Below are positions 1 to 5,583 of a stretch of DNA of 7,970 nucleotides, piece after piece. The stretch spans positions 1 through 7,970 of the forward strand of contig QIGD01000065.1 in assembly GCA_003229935.1 (NCBI GenBank). Reading direction: 5' to 3'. A program made the position numbers and the translations under genes. Within the stretch, counting starts at the first letter, position 1. Every line of letters starts with the position of its first letter. The stretch is from Methanobacteriota archaeon. Its GTDB lineage: Archaea; Hydrothermarchaeota; Hydrothermarchaeia; Hydrothermarchaeales; BMS3B. The notes beneath the pieces were generated by a model. The model searched no databases. It saw only the letters and a program-made list of their open reading frames with translations, and was not told the origin of the DNA.

Positions 1-2
1 GG

Positions 3-152
3 AGCAAGATATTTGCCGAGAACGCTGATATCCAGCTGACCCTGATACTCGCATACTATGGAATCAAACGGACATTCAACACGGTCATGGATGTGTACTT
101 GAGTCAGGCACTAGATCCCCATGTCAACAGAGACCACTTAATGGACCAATAG
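3..152 (+). pseudogene. C-terminal fragment of an unrecognised protein, cut by the window edge
   Basis: An open frame enters from the left edge and ends at TAG 150-152, giving 49 residues that begin SKIFAENADIQLTL and end DHLMDQ. The composition looks like real protein, with a hydrophobic stretch LTLILAYYGI followed by mixed polar residues, but I do not recognise a family. It stops 19 bases before an IS630 relic and shares none of that family's motifs, so it is probably a different gene truncated by the insertion. It could be the intact end of a gene lying outside the window. The frame is seen directly; its status as a gene is inference. Confidence 0.3.
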
Positions 153-171
153 AGGGCTTAACCGATGACGT

Positions 172-389
172 ATGGAGTTCCATTATACTCCTGCAAGCTG
201 GTTTAATGTAGCTGAAATTGAGGTTGGTGTGATAGATATAGAGTGTATCAGAGAAAGGATTGGGGATAAAAAATATTGCGTAGAGAGGCTAGAGCATGGA
301 TGAACAGAAGGAACAAACAAAAAAAAAAGATTGACTGGAAGTTCACAAAGCAAAAAGCTGACGAAAAACTATCCAAACATTATATATAA
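172..389 (+). pseudogene. IS630-family transposase, C-terminal relic
   Basis: This is the tail of a DDE transposase of the IS630 family, an enzyme that cuts and joins element ends at TA targets. Frame 172-303 begins MEFHYTPASWFNVAEIEV, matching the family's FHYTPxHGSWLNxAEIE block that contains the catalytic Glu. Two residues are missing between TP and SW. The frame then breaks around the A-run at 318-328, and the next frame (327-389) reads KIDWKFTKQKADEKLSKHYI before TAA 387-389. That matches the usual IS630 ending (DWKFT followed by a Lys/Arg-rich tail). The N-terminal two thirds, with the helix-turn-helix and the first two catalytic Asp residues, is absent. The relic cannot encode an active enzyme. 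I am confident of the family and less sure of the left boundary. Confidence 0.75.
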
Positions 390-536
390 AAAAAGTAAAT
401 TGTCAGAGTACTGGTATGTCGTCGTCAATGCTGACTATTAGGACGCGCAGATATTCTCCAGTCTCTGATTTCTTTAATCCGTTTTAATATCACACCTTAG
501 ATATCCTGAACCAGGGCTTTGGGAATTGACGATTCC

Positions 537-683
537 TTACCAGAACTTCCACCAAGGCTTTTTATTGGACATTCCCATGGTCTTGGGCATCTCCATATCT
601 TCGTGGTGCATGCCCTTCATTTTATCCTTTGCATCTGGTACATCAGGTGGGCTACTATCTCCACTTCCACATCCACATCCCAT
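537..683 (-). CDS. Small Cys- and Met-rich protein, possible metal binder (48 aa)
   Basis: A 48-residue minus-strand ORF runs from ATG 683 to TAA 537. It begins MGCGCGSGDSS, continues with a Pro/Asp/Lys linker, then a Met/His-rich stretch (MKGMHHEDMEMPKTMGM) and an aromatic, basic end (KKPWWKFW). Two Cys in CxC spacing, eight Met counting the initiator, and a His pair suggest soft-metal binding such as copper, but this is inference; I know no family match. Support for a real gene comes from a GGAGTG ribosome binding site 8 nt before the ATG (692-697), a TATA box at 745-753, and reuse of the same promoter and ribosome binding site ahead of another gene at 2617. There is no signal peptide. Longer plus-strand frames over this stretch have no ribosome binding site and read as shadows. 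Confidence 0.62.
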   Translation of the reverse strand: MGCGCGSGDSSPPDVPDAKDKMKGMHHEDMEMPKTMGMSNKKPWWKFW

Positions 684-688
684 TATAT

Positions 689-753
689 CCACACTCCATT
701 ATAATATTTTATCTTTAGCATATCTTATGTTATATACTGTAGGATTTATATAC
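689..753 (-). promoter_or_regulatory. Promoter and leader of the 48-aa gene
   Basis: Read on the minus strand, an archaeal TATA box (GTATATAAA, 745-753) is preceded by AAA as a weak BRE. Transcription would start about 25 nt downstream, near 720, leaving a leader of about 37 nt. The leader ends in the GGAGTG ribosome binding site (692-697). The 15-mer TATAATGGAGTGTGG at 689-703 recurs exactly at 2598-2612. The assignment rests on spacing and on the duplication; the start site is inferred. Confidence 0.55.
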
Positions 754-860
754 TTTATTCTTTACAACATGGAAAATAAAAAGTTAAATCTTTTATCCAT
801 CATAAGATATAATAAATAAGTACCATCTTTAACAAAATAGCTTTTTCCTAGTTTATGTAG
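737..860 (-). repeat. Inverted 124-bp repeat, copy A (promoter upstream region)
   Basis: The minus-strand sequence from 860 down to 737 aligns without gaps to plus-strand 2369-2492 at about 90% identity (about 12 differences by eye). The repeat contains the TATA box and about 100 bp upstream of it. Within it, GTTAAA and TTTAAC lie in inverted orientation about 40 bp apart and could be operator half-sites. The outer edge at 860 is a sharp loss of similarity, which suggests a rearrangement breakpoint. Confidence 0.8.
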
Positions 861-1078
861 TTTTTGCGTTGGTACTGGTGAGCTACGTTTTTTGTGCAGC
901 TTTTGAAAAAAGTGCAGACCTTGTAAAGAAAATAAAAGGAGTGAAAAAAGCATCTATTAGTGAGACAGTAGAGAAAATCAAAGAAGGTGTAGTAGTAGTA
1001 GTGTGGGAAATATCTCATGAACCTTATGTAGTATTGGAATTCTCAAAAGAGGTTTTCCACATTTTTATTCTGGGATAG
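833..1078 (+). other. Doubtful open frame with hydrophobic N-terminus
   Basis: The frame is open from 833 to TAG 1076-1078. It reads a hydrophobic stretch (FFLVYVVFALVLVSYVF), then a Lys/Glu-rich soluble part (KSADLVKKIKGVKK, SETVEKIKEGVVVVVWEI). The layout resembles one membrane helix plus a small domain, and the strand is purine-rich as archaeal coding strands often are. However, there is no ATG; only TTG 869 or GTG 878 could start it. There is no ribosome binding site, and the first part runs antisense through copy A of the promoter repeat. It may be a gene fragment joined to the repeat at the 860 breakpoint. I do not recognise a family. Confidence 0.22.
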
Positions 1079-1255
1079 TTCACTTACAACTAGCAGGGTC
1101 TTGTGCACCACAGGTCTGAGCCTATCCTTTATTTTCACCTGTTTTGTTTTTGGTAATTTGTCGAAATCTTTGAAATGCTGCATAAAGAAGACTGGAATCT
1201 CCCTTCTTTTTATGTCCTTGCGGCACAGTCGCATTTTCTAGTGATAGGTGAATAG

Positions 1256-1304
1256 AAATACCCCTCTTCTTTAAAGCTTTATTAGTTCTGGAAGAAGGGT
1301 ATTT
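1256..1304. terminator. Terminator-like hairpin, 14-bp stem
   Basis: AAATACCCCTCTTC (1256-1269) pairs with GAAGAAGGGTATTT (1291-1304) with one mismatch around a 21-nt loop. T-rich sequence follows on the plus strand (TATTTTTGG) and A-rich sequence precedes it, so it could act as a terminator in either direction. It could equally be a leftover IS end. The rest of 1079-1415 shows no supportable gene: two short minus-strand frames (1043-1234, 1271-1453) have no ribosome binding site or recognisable motif. Confidence 0.4.
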
Positions 1305-1415
1305 TTGGTGATTAATAGATGGTATTTATCAACTGCACACTGCTTAATTTTCTGCATCAAGGCGAGCTGCTTTCCACCTTTAGCAGGTATGTAAACGACT
1401 TTGAATACACCTTCG

Positions 1416-2139
1416 ATGGTAGTGACTCCTTTCTGCCTAGGATGTGGAGCCATGATGACTTACAATGGCTACAACACCTACACCAAGAAAGGGTTGGGCA
1501 GCGTTAAGATAGGCAAAGTACCTTTGCCCGCAGTGTAGTAAGTCACTGGAAGAAGACCACTGCTTCTAGGAGGAGCTTAAAGCGGAGTTCTTCGGTAAGA
1601 ACCTGATACATCAACTCTGCTTGCTGCACCTGAATAAACGCATAGTGCAAGACTTCCCAAGGAAACCAAACATTGAACAGCTCATGACCATGTACCAACT
1701 ACTGAACATCTTCTACAACCGTGAGCAAGAGCTCGAGGTGCTTGAGGCGATGGCGAAAGAGGGGCGGGAGATAAAGCAGGGAAATATAAAGGAATACAGG
1801 GCATGGCTAACTAAAGCCAGAAATATTTTCAGGGCTTGATAGTGAAGATAGACTCCTTCGACACGAAAGTCCAGAAACGCCTTAAAAAAATCGAGAAGAA
1901 CTGGGACAGGTATACCGCCTTCTACTTCGTGAAGGGAGCACCGGCAACCAACAATCCCATAGAGAACTTACTACTCCACAAGCCTGAAAACCCACAGGAA
2001 GAAACAGTTCAGAAGTGATGTGGGCATCGAGAACCAGATGAAGCTTTCACAAATAAAAAGGGTAGGGATGTTGAAGGGGTGCGGAAGGACGCTGATTGAG
2101 GTGTTTTCAAGATTCAGACCTTTTCTGGCATCAGAATGA
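1416..2139 (+). pseudogene. Zinc-ribbon DDE transposase (IS256/ISL3/MULE-like fold), frameshifted and internally deleted
   Basis: Joining frames rebuilds one transposase. Frame 1416-1518 starts MVVTPFCLGCGAMMTYNG with a CxxC pair. A one-base shift at about 1518 continues as YLCPQCSKSLEEDHC with the second CxxC, and TAG 1567-1569 interrupts it. Next comes FFGKNLIHQLCLLHLNKR, the HxxCxxH block that follows the second catalytic Asp in MULE/IS256/ISL3-type enzymes. A shift at about 1836 leads into KNWDRYTAFYFVKGAPATNN, then PIEN carrying the likely catalytic Glu. An extra T at 1968-1969 shifts the frame to YYSTSLKTHRKKQFRSD and the end FSRFRPFLASE (TGA 2137-2139). About 130 residues or more, with the first catalytic Asp, seem to be missing near 1594-1600, and another gap is possible at 1836. 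It is dead. The exact IS family name is uncertain. Confidence 0.78.
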
Positions 2140-2162
2140 AGAATCAGTTGAGAACCAATCCA

Positions 2163-2215
2163 CGGAAAAACAGATATAAAACCTAGCCATGGCTATCGAA
2201 TTTATGTGTTTTCCG
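2163..2215. repeat. Long imperfect palindrome behind the transposase relic
   Basis: Outer arms CGGAAAA (2163-2169) and TTTTCCG (2209-2215) extend as an imperfect inverted repeat. The centre holds a perfect 12-bp palindrome, TAGCCATGGCTA (2184-2195). It starts 24 bp after the transposase stop, so it may be the element's downstream end or a hairpin in the transcript. I could not find a partner terminal repeat upstream of 1416. Confidence 0.45.
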
Positions 2216-2368
2216 AGGGGAGAAATGAGGCTTGTGGGAAGAGTGAAATTGAATGTCTGTGAATTTTCAGGAGAAAAGCATGCAGTGGAGGATTCTCAGT
2301 GTTTATTCAGCAAGGTCAGAACGAGATTACAGGCAAAAAGTTAAATCTCATTGGGATTTGAGATAGTG

Positions 2369-2492
2369 CTGCATGAACTAGGAAAAAACTATTTTGTTAA
2401 ATATGGGACTTATTCATTATATCTTATGATAGGAAAAAGATTTAACTTTTTATTTTCCATCTTGTAAAGAATAAATTATATAAATTCTACAG
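2369..2492 (+). repeat. Inverted 124-bp repeat, copy B (promoter upstream region)
   Basis: This is the plus-strand partner of 737-860, ungapped and about 90% identical. Similarity ends abruptly at 2369. A small reading frame is open in both copies, but seven of the eight codon differences change the amino acid, so the repeat is not conserved as coding sequence. Downstream the two copies differ in length because copy B carries a short near-duplication (2493-2515) and a double hairpin (2541-2590). Confidence 0.8.
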
Positions 2493-2612
2493 CATATGAT
2501 ATATAACACATACAGTATATAACATACAATCTACTAAAGGTCAATCACCCACGACTAAAGTCGTGGGCTTGTCTCGTGAGAGACAAGGATGAAATAGTAT
2601 AATGGAGTGTGG
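2477..2612 (+). promoter_or_regulatory. Promoter and long leader of the 166-aa gene
   Basis: The TATA box TATATAAA (2477-2484) sits where copy A has its own. A second TATA-like string follows near 2514-2522 in a local near-duplication. The GGAGTG ribosome binding site at 2604-2609 lies 7 nt before ATG 2617 inside the shared 15-mer TATAATGGAGTGTGG. If transcription starts near 2509, the leader is about 108 nt and includes the tandem hairpins; from the second TATA-like box it would be about 70 nt. Confidence 0.5.
2548..2587 (+). mobile_element. Tandem perfect hairpins, IS200/IS605-type end or palindromic mini-element
   Basis: Two perfect stem-loops abut. CCCACGACTAAAGTCGTGGG (2548-2567) has an 8-bp stem with loop TAAA, and CTTGTCTCGTGAGAGACAAG (2568-2587) has an 8-bp stem with loop GTGA. 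The first is a form often seen at IS200/IS605 element ends, where TnpA recognises subterminal hairpins. Compared with the sister leader at 689-736, the hairpins are almost exactly the extra sequence (about 2541-2590), so they look like an insertion of about 50 nt. No tnpA frame is next to them. A truncated tnpB lies about 0.8 kb downstream, but ordinary-looking gene sequence separates the two. Confidence 0.6.
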
Positions 2613-2616
2613 TAAG

Positions 2617-3117
2617 ATGAATGAAAATAATAGTGTAGAGGAAAAAGAAGATAGAATTTTAGGGGAAAAGGAAGAGGTTATATATGACCCTACAGACCCG
2701 TGGCTTTTTACCTCTAAATCAGCTAAGGACTCATATAGACGGAATGGGAAACTGGATGAACTCGAGCAGGACATCCGCAGTTCGGTGATGGGTGGCAGAC
2801 AGTGGATGCCTGACGATATAGGGTATTTGAGAGAGATCAAGAGGTTAGTGGATGATGGGACAGTTGAAGAAGAAGCTTCAAGATGGGCGGTTAGTCCCTT
2901 TCCTCCAGTATATAAAGCTATTCGTTCTGGAGAGATGACGATAGGCGGCCTAATACACAGGTTCAAAAAAGGTGAAGAGCTTGTCTTTCAGTGCAGAATG
3001 CATCGGGAAACGAAGGGATTACCTGGACCTGTTCTCATAAGTGAATTTACTCCTGCGAAAAGAGACCGATATTGCGGAGATATGGCAGGCATGGGGGAAA
3101 TGGGTGAGCAGAAATAG
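2617..3117 (+). CDS. Unrecognised 166-aa protein
   Basis: The frame is open from an upstream ATG at 2602, but that codon overlaps the GGAGTG ribosome binding site. ATG 2617, 7 nt after it, is the better start and matches the arrangement of the 48-aa gene. The N-terminus is acidic (MNENNSVEEKEDRILGEKEE), then comes YDPTDPWLFTSKSAKDSYRR, a central segment WMPDDIGYLREIKRLVDDG, a stretch SPFPPVYKAIRSGEMTIGG, and a Gly/Met-rich end (GDMAGMGEMGEQK). There is no membrane helix or signal peptide and I see no catalytic motif. It is probably a soluble cytoplasmic protein. A hairpin with a T-rich tail follows 17 bp after the stop. The C-terminal part has lower-complexity composition and could be an out-of-frame tail after truncation. 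The opposite-strand frame at 2541-2966 is a shadow. Confidence 0.5.
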   Translation: MNENNSVEEKEDRILGEKEEVIYDPTDPWLFTSKSAKDSYRRNGKLDELEQDIRSSVMGGRQWMPDDIGYLREIKRLVDDGTVEEEASRWAVSPFPPVYKAIRSGEMTIGGLIHRFKKGEELVFQCRMHRETKGLPGPVLISEFTPAKRDRYCGDMAGMGEMGEQK

Positions 3118-3134
3118 ACGCGTGTGATTCGGAA

Positions 3135-3166
3135 AATGTTGCCTGATCAACATTGTCTTCTTTTTG
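3135..3166 (+). terminator. Hairpin with T-rich tail
   Basis: AATGTTG (3135-3141) and CAACATT (3148-3154) form a perfect 7-bp stem with a 6-nt loop, followed by GTCTTCTTTTTG. It lies 17 bp after the stop of the 166-aa gene, a natural place for a terminator. Confidence 0.5.
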
Positions 3167-3214
3167 TCCATGAAGGTAGGAGGTAGATGGCAGTGGCTGG
3201 TTGAGCTGGCTGTT

Positions 3215-3264
3215 GCAGGGAGAACATCGTGGAGGTCCTTGCACCTGTTTTACGTTCTCCCTGC
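3215..3264. repeat. 11-bp perfect inverted repeat
   Basis: GCAGGGAGAAC (3215-3225) and GTTCTCCCTGC (3254-3264) are perfect inverted repeats separated by 28 bases. The gap between the terminator-like hairpin and the TnpB relic (3167-3406) has no supported gene. A plus-strand frame there contains KVQRFIQYI, slightly like the segment before the zinc ribbon in TnpB, but this is too weak to call. Confidence 0.35.
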
Positions 3265-3406
3265 CTACAAGCTCGGAGGACTCGGCTATAAGGTACAGCG
3301 CTTTATACAGTACATATAGTCTAGTAAGCATGCAATGGAAGCCCATAAAAGCCGTTACAAGATGGTCGGATCCATAATTCTATATATTCTCCAAATTCTA
3401 TATTGA

Positions 3407-3865
3407 TCTACATATACCAGTCAAGAATGTTCAAGATGTGGACTGATAGGCAGCAGGAATGGCAAAGTGTTTAAGTGTCCCCATTGTGGCCACGTTGACC
3501 ATGCTAACGTAAATGCTGCGTTCAATATAACATTGCGTCAAGGCATAGGTCAATCTATTGCAGATAGAGATGTAACAGAAGGGACACTGATATCCCTAAA
3601 GAGGCAACTCTATGGACGATTAGAACTCAACGAATTTAGTCGTTGGAGTATGTCAGATGAGCACTCCTCGCTTTCGCAAGGGATATTATTGCCAAAAACA
3701 GATAAAGTTTTCTTAATTCCGAACTTTGTGATAACTTTCTATATCCATTGGTCTGGTGAATGCCCATTTGACTGCTTCGCTGAGAGCAGGATGAATATGC
3801 ATGGCTTCGAGCATGGTATGGGAACCAGCTCTGGCATACATGAGATTTACAACTTCCTGAATTAA
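3407..3865 (+). pseudogene. tnpB: TnpB (IS200/IS605) C-terminal relic with altered RuvC-III
   Basis: TnpB is the RNA-guided nuclease of IS200/IS605 elements. Only its C-terminus survives. The frame opens after TGA 3404-3406 with TYTSQECSRCGL, then KVFKCPHCGHVDHANVNAAF, giving the four-Cys zinc ribbon (CxxC, CxxC) and the RuvC-III region. The usual D-x-N-A-A motif there reads N-V-N-A-A (AAC at about 3503), so the likely catalytic Asp is changed to Asn. The tail includes ADRDVTEGT, typical of this group. The N-terminal 250-300 residues are missing or beyond recognition. The frame stays open to TAA 3863-3865, but its last 150 bases run antisense into the oxidoreductase gene, so the true end is probably before 3713. 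There is no start codon or ribosome binding site. Confidence 0.82.
3625..3681 (+). repeat. Hairpins at the presumed right end of the first TnpB element
   Basis: CAACGA (3628-3633) pairs with TCGTTG (3640-3645), extended by ACT/AGT across a bulged G. A second stem, CCTCGC/GCAAGG (3666-3671 and 3676-3681) with one mismatch, follows at the expected position of an IS200/IS605 right end and of the 3' part of an omega-RNA. Position and shape support this; the cleavage site cannot be seen. Confidence 0.4.
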
Positions 3866-5110
3866 AATAGAGGCATTTTTTCCAGCTATATGAGCCCCGA
3901 GAATTGTTCCATCTTTTTTCAATATAATTTTTACAAAACCCTTTTCATTCATGGCAATTCCCTTACCGGTATTCATGTATCTTTCATAACCTATTAGGAT
4001 ATTATTTTTGCCATATTTATCTATAGCTTCCTTTTCCTTCAAACCAACGGATGCGATTTCAGGCTCTGTAAATACTGCATAAGGCACAATATCATAGCTC
4101 ATCTTCTCCATCTTCCCCAGAACCGCATTATAGAAAACAACCTTCGCTTCTTGATTTGCAACATTTTTCAACATGAATTTTCCGTTGGCGTCCCCGAGAG
4201 CATAAACCCCAGGTTGAGATGTTTCAAGATATTCATTAACAAGAATCCATCCTCTGCGGTCTGTTTTTATGCCACCCTTCTCAGGCTCTAGGATGTCTGA
4301 GTTTGAAGCTCTTCCAGCAGCAAGAAGGATCTCTTTTGCCTCCACTACTATTGTTCTGTTTCTAGAATCTCTTGTAATTATCTTTTTTGTATCTCCTTCT
4401 TTTTTAATTTCTACTACTCTCAGGGAAGTATACAATTCTGCAAATTTTCTCAACTCACTTTCAACAGCCTGTGATAGCTCGGGCTCTTCATTTGCAAGAA
4501 TTCTGGGAAGCATTTCAATTACCTTAACCTTGCTGCCCAGCTTTGCAAAGAAGTTCCCATATTCGACTGCTATATATCCTCCACCTATTACTGCAAGACT
4601 TTCAGGCAGATTTTTAAGCTGTAAGAGAGTGTCGCTTGTAAAATAACCTGTTTTTTCGAGACCCTTTATCTTCGGTATCAGTGGGCGTGAACCTGAGCAT
4701 ATAAAAATTTTCTCAGCTTTTATTTCTTCTCCATTCACCACAAGAGTATAAGGTGCTATAAATCTTGCTTCTGCCCTGTAGTAATCTATATTTGGGTGAG
4801 ATTTTAGCCCCCCCTCTATCTTTCCTATGTCTTTTCTTATAATCGTCCTCATTCTATTCATTATCTTCTGGAAGTTTATATTTTTTATATTCAAATCAAT
4901 TCCAAACTCTTTTGCCTTCCATATATCTGAAAGAAGCTCAACAGGATAAAAAAGTATTTTTGAGGGTATACAACCTTTTGTCAGACATATCCCACCGGGT
5001 TTATCTTTGTCGATAACAGCAACTCTTGCATCAGCATTTCTTGCAATATAACCATTAAGAATATTCATAACAGAACCTGTCCCAATGGCTATTAAATCAT
5101 ATTCTTTCAT
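3713..5110 (-). CDS. FAD/NAD(P)H disulfide oxidoreductase, dihydrolipoamide dehydrogenase class
   Basis: This 465-residue enzyme is full length for class I flavoprotein disulfide reductases, which pass electrons between NAD(P)H and a disulfide through FAD. In order: the N-terminal FAD fold DLIAIGTGSVMN (residues 5-16); the redox disulfide GGICLTKGCIPSK with C42 and C47; the NAD fold AVIGGGYIAVE (173-183), with E199 ending the second strand, favouring NAD(H); the second FAD contact GVYALGDAN (301-309, D307); and the dimerisation domain ending in HIHPALSE, where H440 and E445 form the catalytic dyad. It is probably a cytoplasmic homodimer. The third Gly of the FAD GxGxxG is Met15, which is unusual. 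No mercuric-reductase heavy-metal domain or terminal Cys pair is present. Mycothione-type or other disulfide substrates cannot be excluded. No 2-oxoacid dehydrogenase partner genes are nearby. The start is ATG 5110, behind GAGGGATGGT. Confidence 0.93.
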   Translation of the reverse strand: MKEYDLIAIGTGSVMNILNGYIARNADARVAVIDKDKPGGICLTKGCIPSKILFYPVELLSDIWKAKEFGIDLNIKNINFQKIMNRMRTIIRKDIGKIEGGLKSHPNIDYYRAEARFIAPYTLVVNGEEIKAEKIFICSGSRPLIPKIKGLEKTGYFTSDTLLQLKNLPESLAVIGGGYIAVEYGNFFAKLGSKVKVIEMLPRILANEEPELSQAVESELRKFAELYTSLRVVEIKKEGDTKKIITRDSRNRTIVVEAKEILLAAGRASNSDILEPEKGGIKTDRRGWILVNEYLETSQPGVYALGDANGKFMLKNVANQEAKVVFYNAVLGKMEKMSYDIVPYAVFTEPEIASVGLKEKEAIDKYGKNNILIGYERYMNTGKGIAMNEKGFVKIILKKDGTILGAHIAGKNASILIQEVVNLMYARAGSHTMLEAMHIHPALSEAVKWAFTRPMDIESYHKVRN

Positions 5111-5150
5111 ACCATCCCTCGCAATTATTCCCTCAAATTATAATTATTAT
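5111..5150 (-). promoter_or_regulatory. Possible promoter and ribosome binding site of the oxidoreductase
   Basis: On the minus strand a GAGGGAT ribosome binding site precedes ATG 5110 by about 4-6 nt. An AT-rich TATA-like box (ATAATTATAATTT, about 5135-5148) lies roughly 30-38 nt upstream. The 120-nt gap from the HEAT gene allows either an own promoter or read-through from it. The box is a weak match. Confidence 0.35.
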
Positions 5151-5230
5151 GCAGCCTTTGAATTTAAGGTTTGTTATCTATGGGCTTCTGGAAGTTTCTG
5201 TATTTACTGCTCCTCTTTTCCGGGTAATTG

Positions 5231-5551
5231 TTAATCTGTCCTGCTCATGGAAGTTTCACTTATTGCCTTCAGAGCCTCCTCTGCTCTTTTTCTGACAGGA
5301 ACCATATCATGAATGCTGACATGCTCGAGAATTGAGATTGCCTTTCTGCTACCAATCTTACCGAGGGCTTCTGCAGCAGCAGCCCTTACAAATATGTCAG
5401 GGTCAGAGTCAAGTGATTCAATTAACGCTGCTACAGCTACTTTTTCTTTCTTTTCCCCCAGCATCCAGGCAACTTCCTTTCTTTTCTGAGGCCTGGGATG
5501 TGTTTTGAGAGAATATATCAATTTTTCCATATAGGTATTACTACCTTCCAT
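5231..5551 (-). CDS. Small HEAT-repeat (PBS-lyase-like) protein
   Basis: A 106-residue all-helical protein made of about three HEAT-like repeats. The clearest is VAVAALIESLDSDPDIFVRA followed by AAAEALGKIGSRKAISILEH, then VPVRKRAEEALKAI. This Asp-x-Asp/Val-Arg/Ala-x-x-Ala-Leu-Gly pattern is typical of PBS-lyase HEAT repeats, which act as protein-protein scaffolds and often sit beside enzymes. I chose ATG 5551 because GGTGAT, a perfect match to the archaeal 16S tail, ends 3 nt before it. Alternatives are ATG 5584, which overlaps the stop of a possible upstream mini-ORF as TGATG, and TTG 5587. The gene is co-oriented with the oxidoreductase 120 bp downstream, so the two may be cotranscribed. 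The partner is unknown. Confidence 0.85.
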   Translation of the reverse strand: MEGSNTYMEKLIYSLKTHPRPQKRKEVAWMLGEKKEKVAVAALIESLDSDPDIFVRAAAAEALGKIGSRKAISILEHVSIHDMVPVRKRAEEALKAISETSMSRTD

Positions 5552-5583
5552 TTTATCACCATGTAATTCAAAAGCAGAAGTCA

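Noticed and set aside
519..819. Two overlapping plus-strand frames of 61 and 97 residues
   Set aside because: They are antisense to the 48-aa gene and its promoter, lack ribosome binding sites, and their His/Pro/Ser-rich composition is what the complement of the Gly/Asp/Met codons produces.
762..953. Minus-strand frame ending RFNFLFSML, with a matching frame ending RFNFLFSIL at 2461-2466 in the other repeat copy
   Set aside because: Both copies keep the frame open, but seven of eight codon differences are amino acid changes and the upstream parts are unrelated. The shared part is promoter upstream sequence, so the frame is coincidental.
1043..1453. Two minus-strand frames, MRLCRKDIKRREI and MAPHPRQKGVTT, considered as pieces of an IS4-type transposase
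   Set aside because: No DDE motif or diagnostic block is visible, and the second runs antisense to the start of the zinc-ribbon transposase relic.
2225..2344. 39-codon plus-strand ORF starting MRLVGRVKLNV
   Set aside because: It has GGGGAG before the ATG, but the spacing is too short, it has no promoter, and it lies in IS-flanking debris with no recognisable motif.
2541..2966. 141-residue minus-strand frame
   Set aside because: It is Ser/Pro/Ile-rich, runs antisense to the 166-aa gene and through the double hairpin, and has no start signals.
3047..3346. 99-residue minus-strand frame starting MGFHCMLTRLY
   Set aside because: It crosses the terminator-like hairpin, has no ribosome binding site and shows no motif.
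4269..4646. 125-residue plus-strand frame inside the oxidoreductase gene
   Set aside because: It is the complement of a well-supported enzyme and is Ser/Leu/Phe-rich, as expected for a shadow frame.
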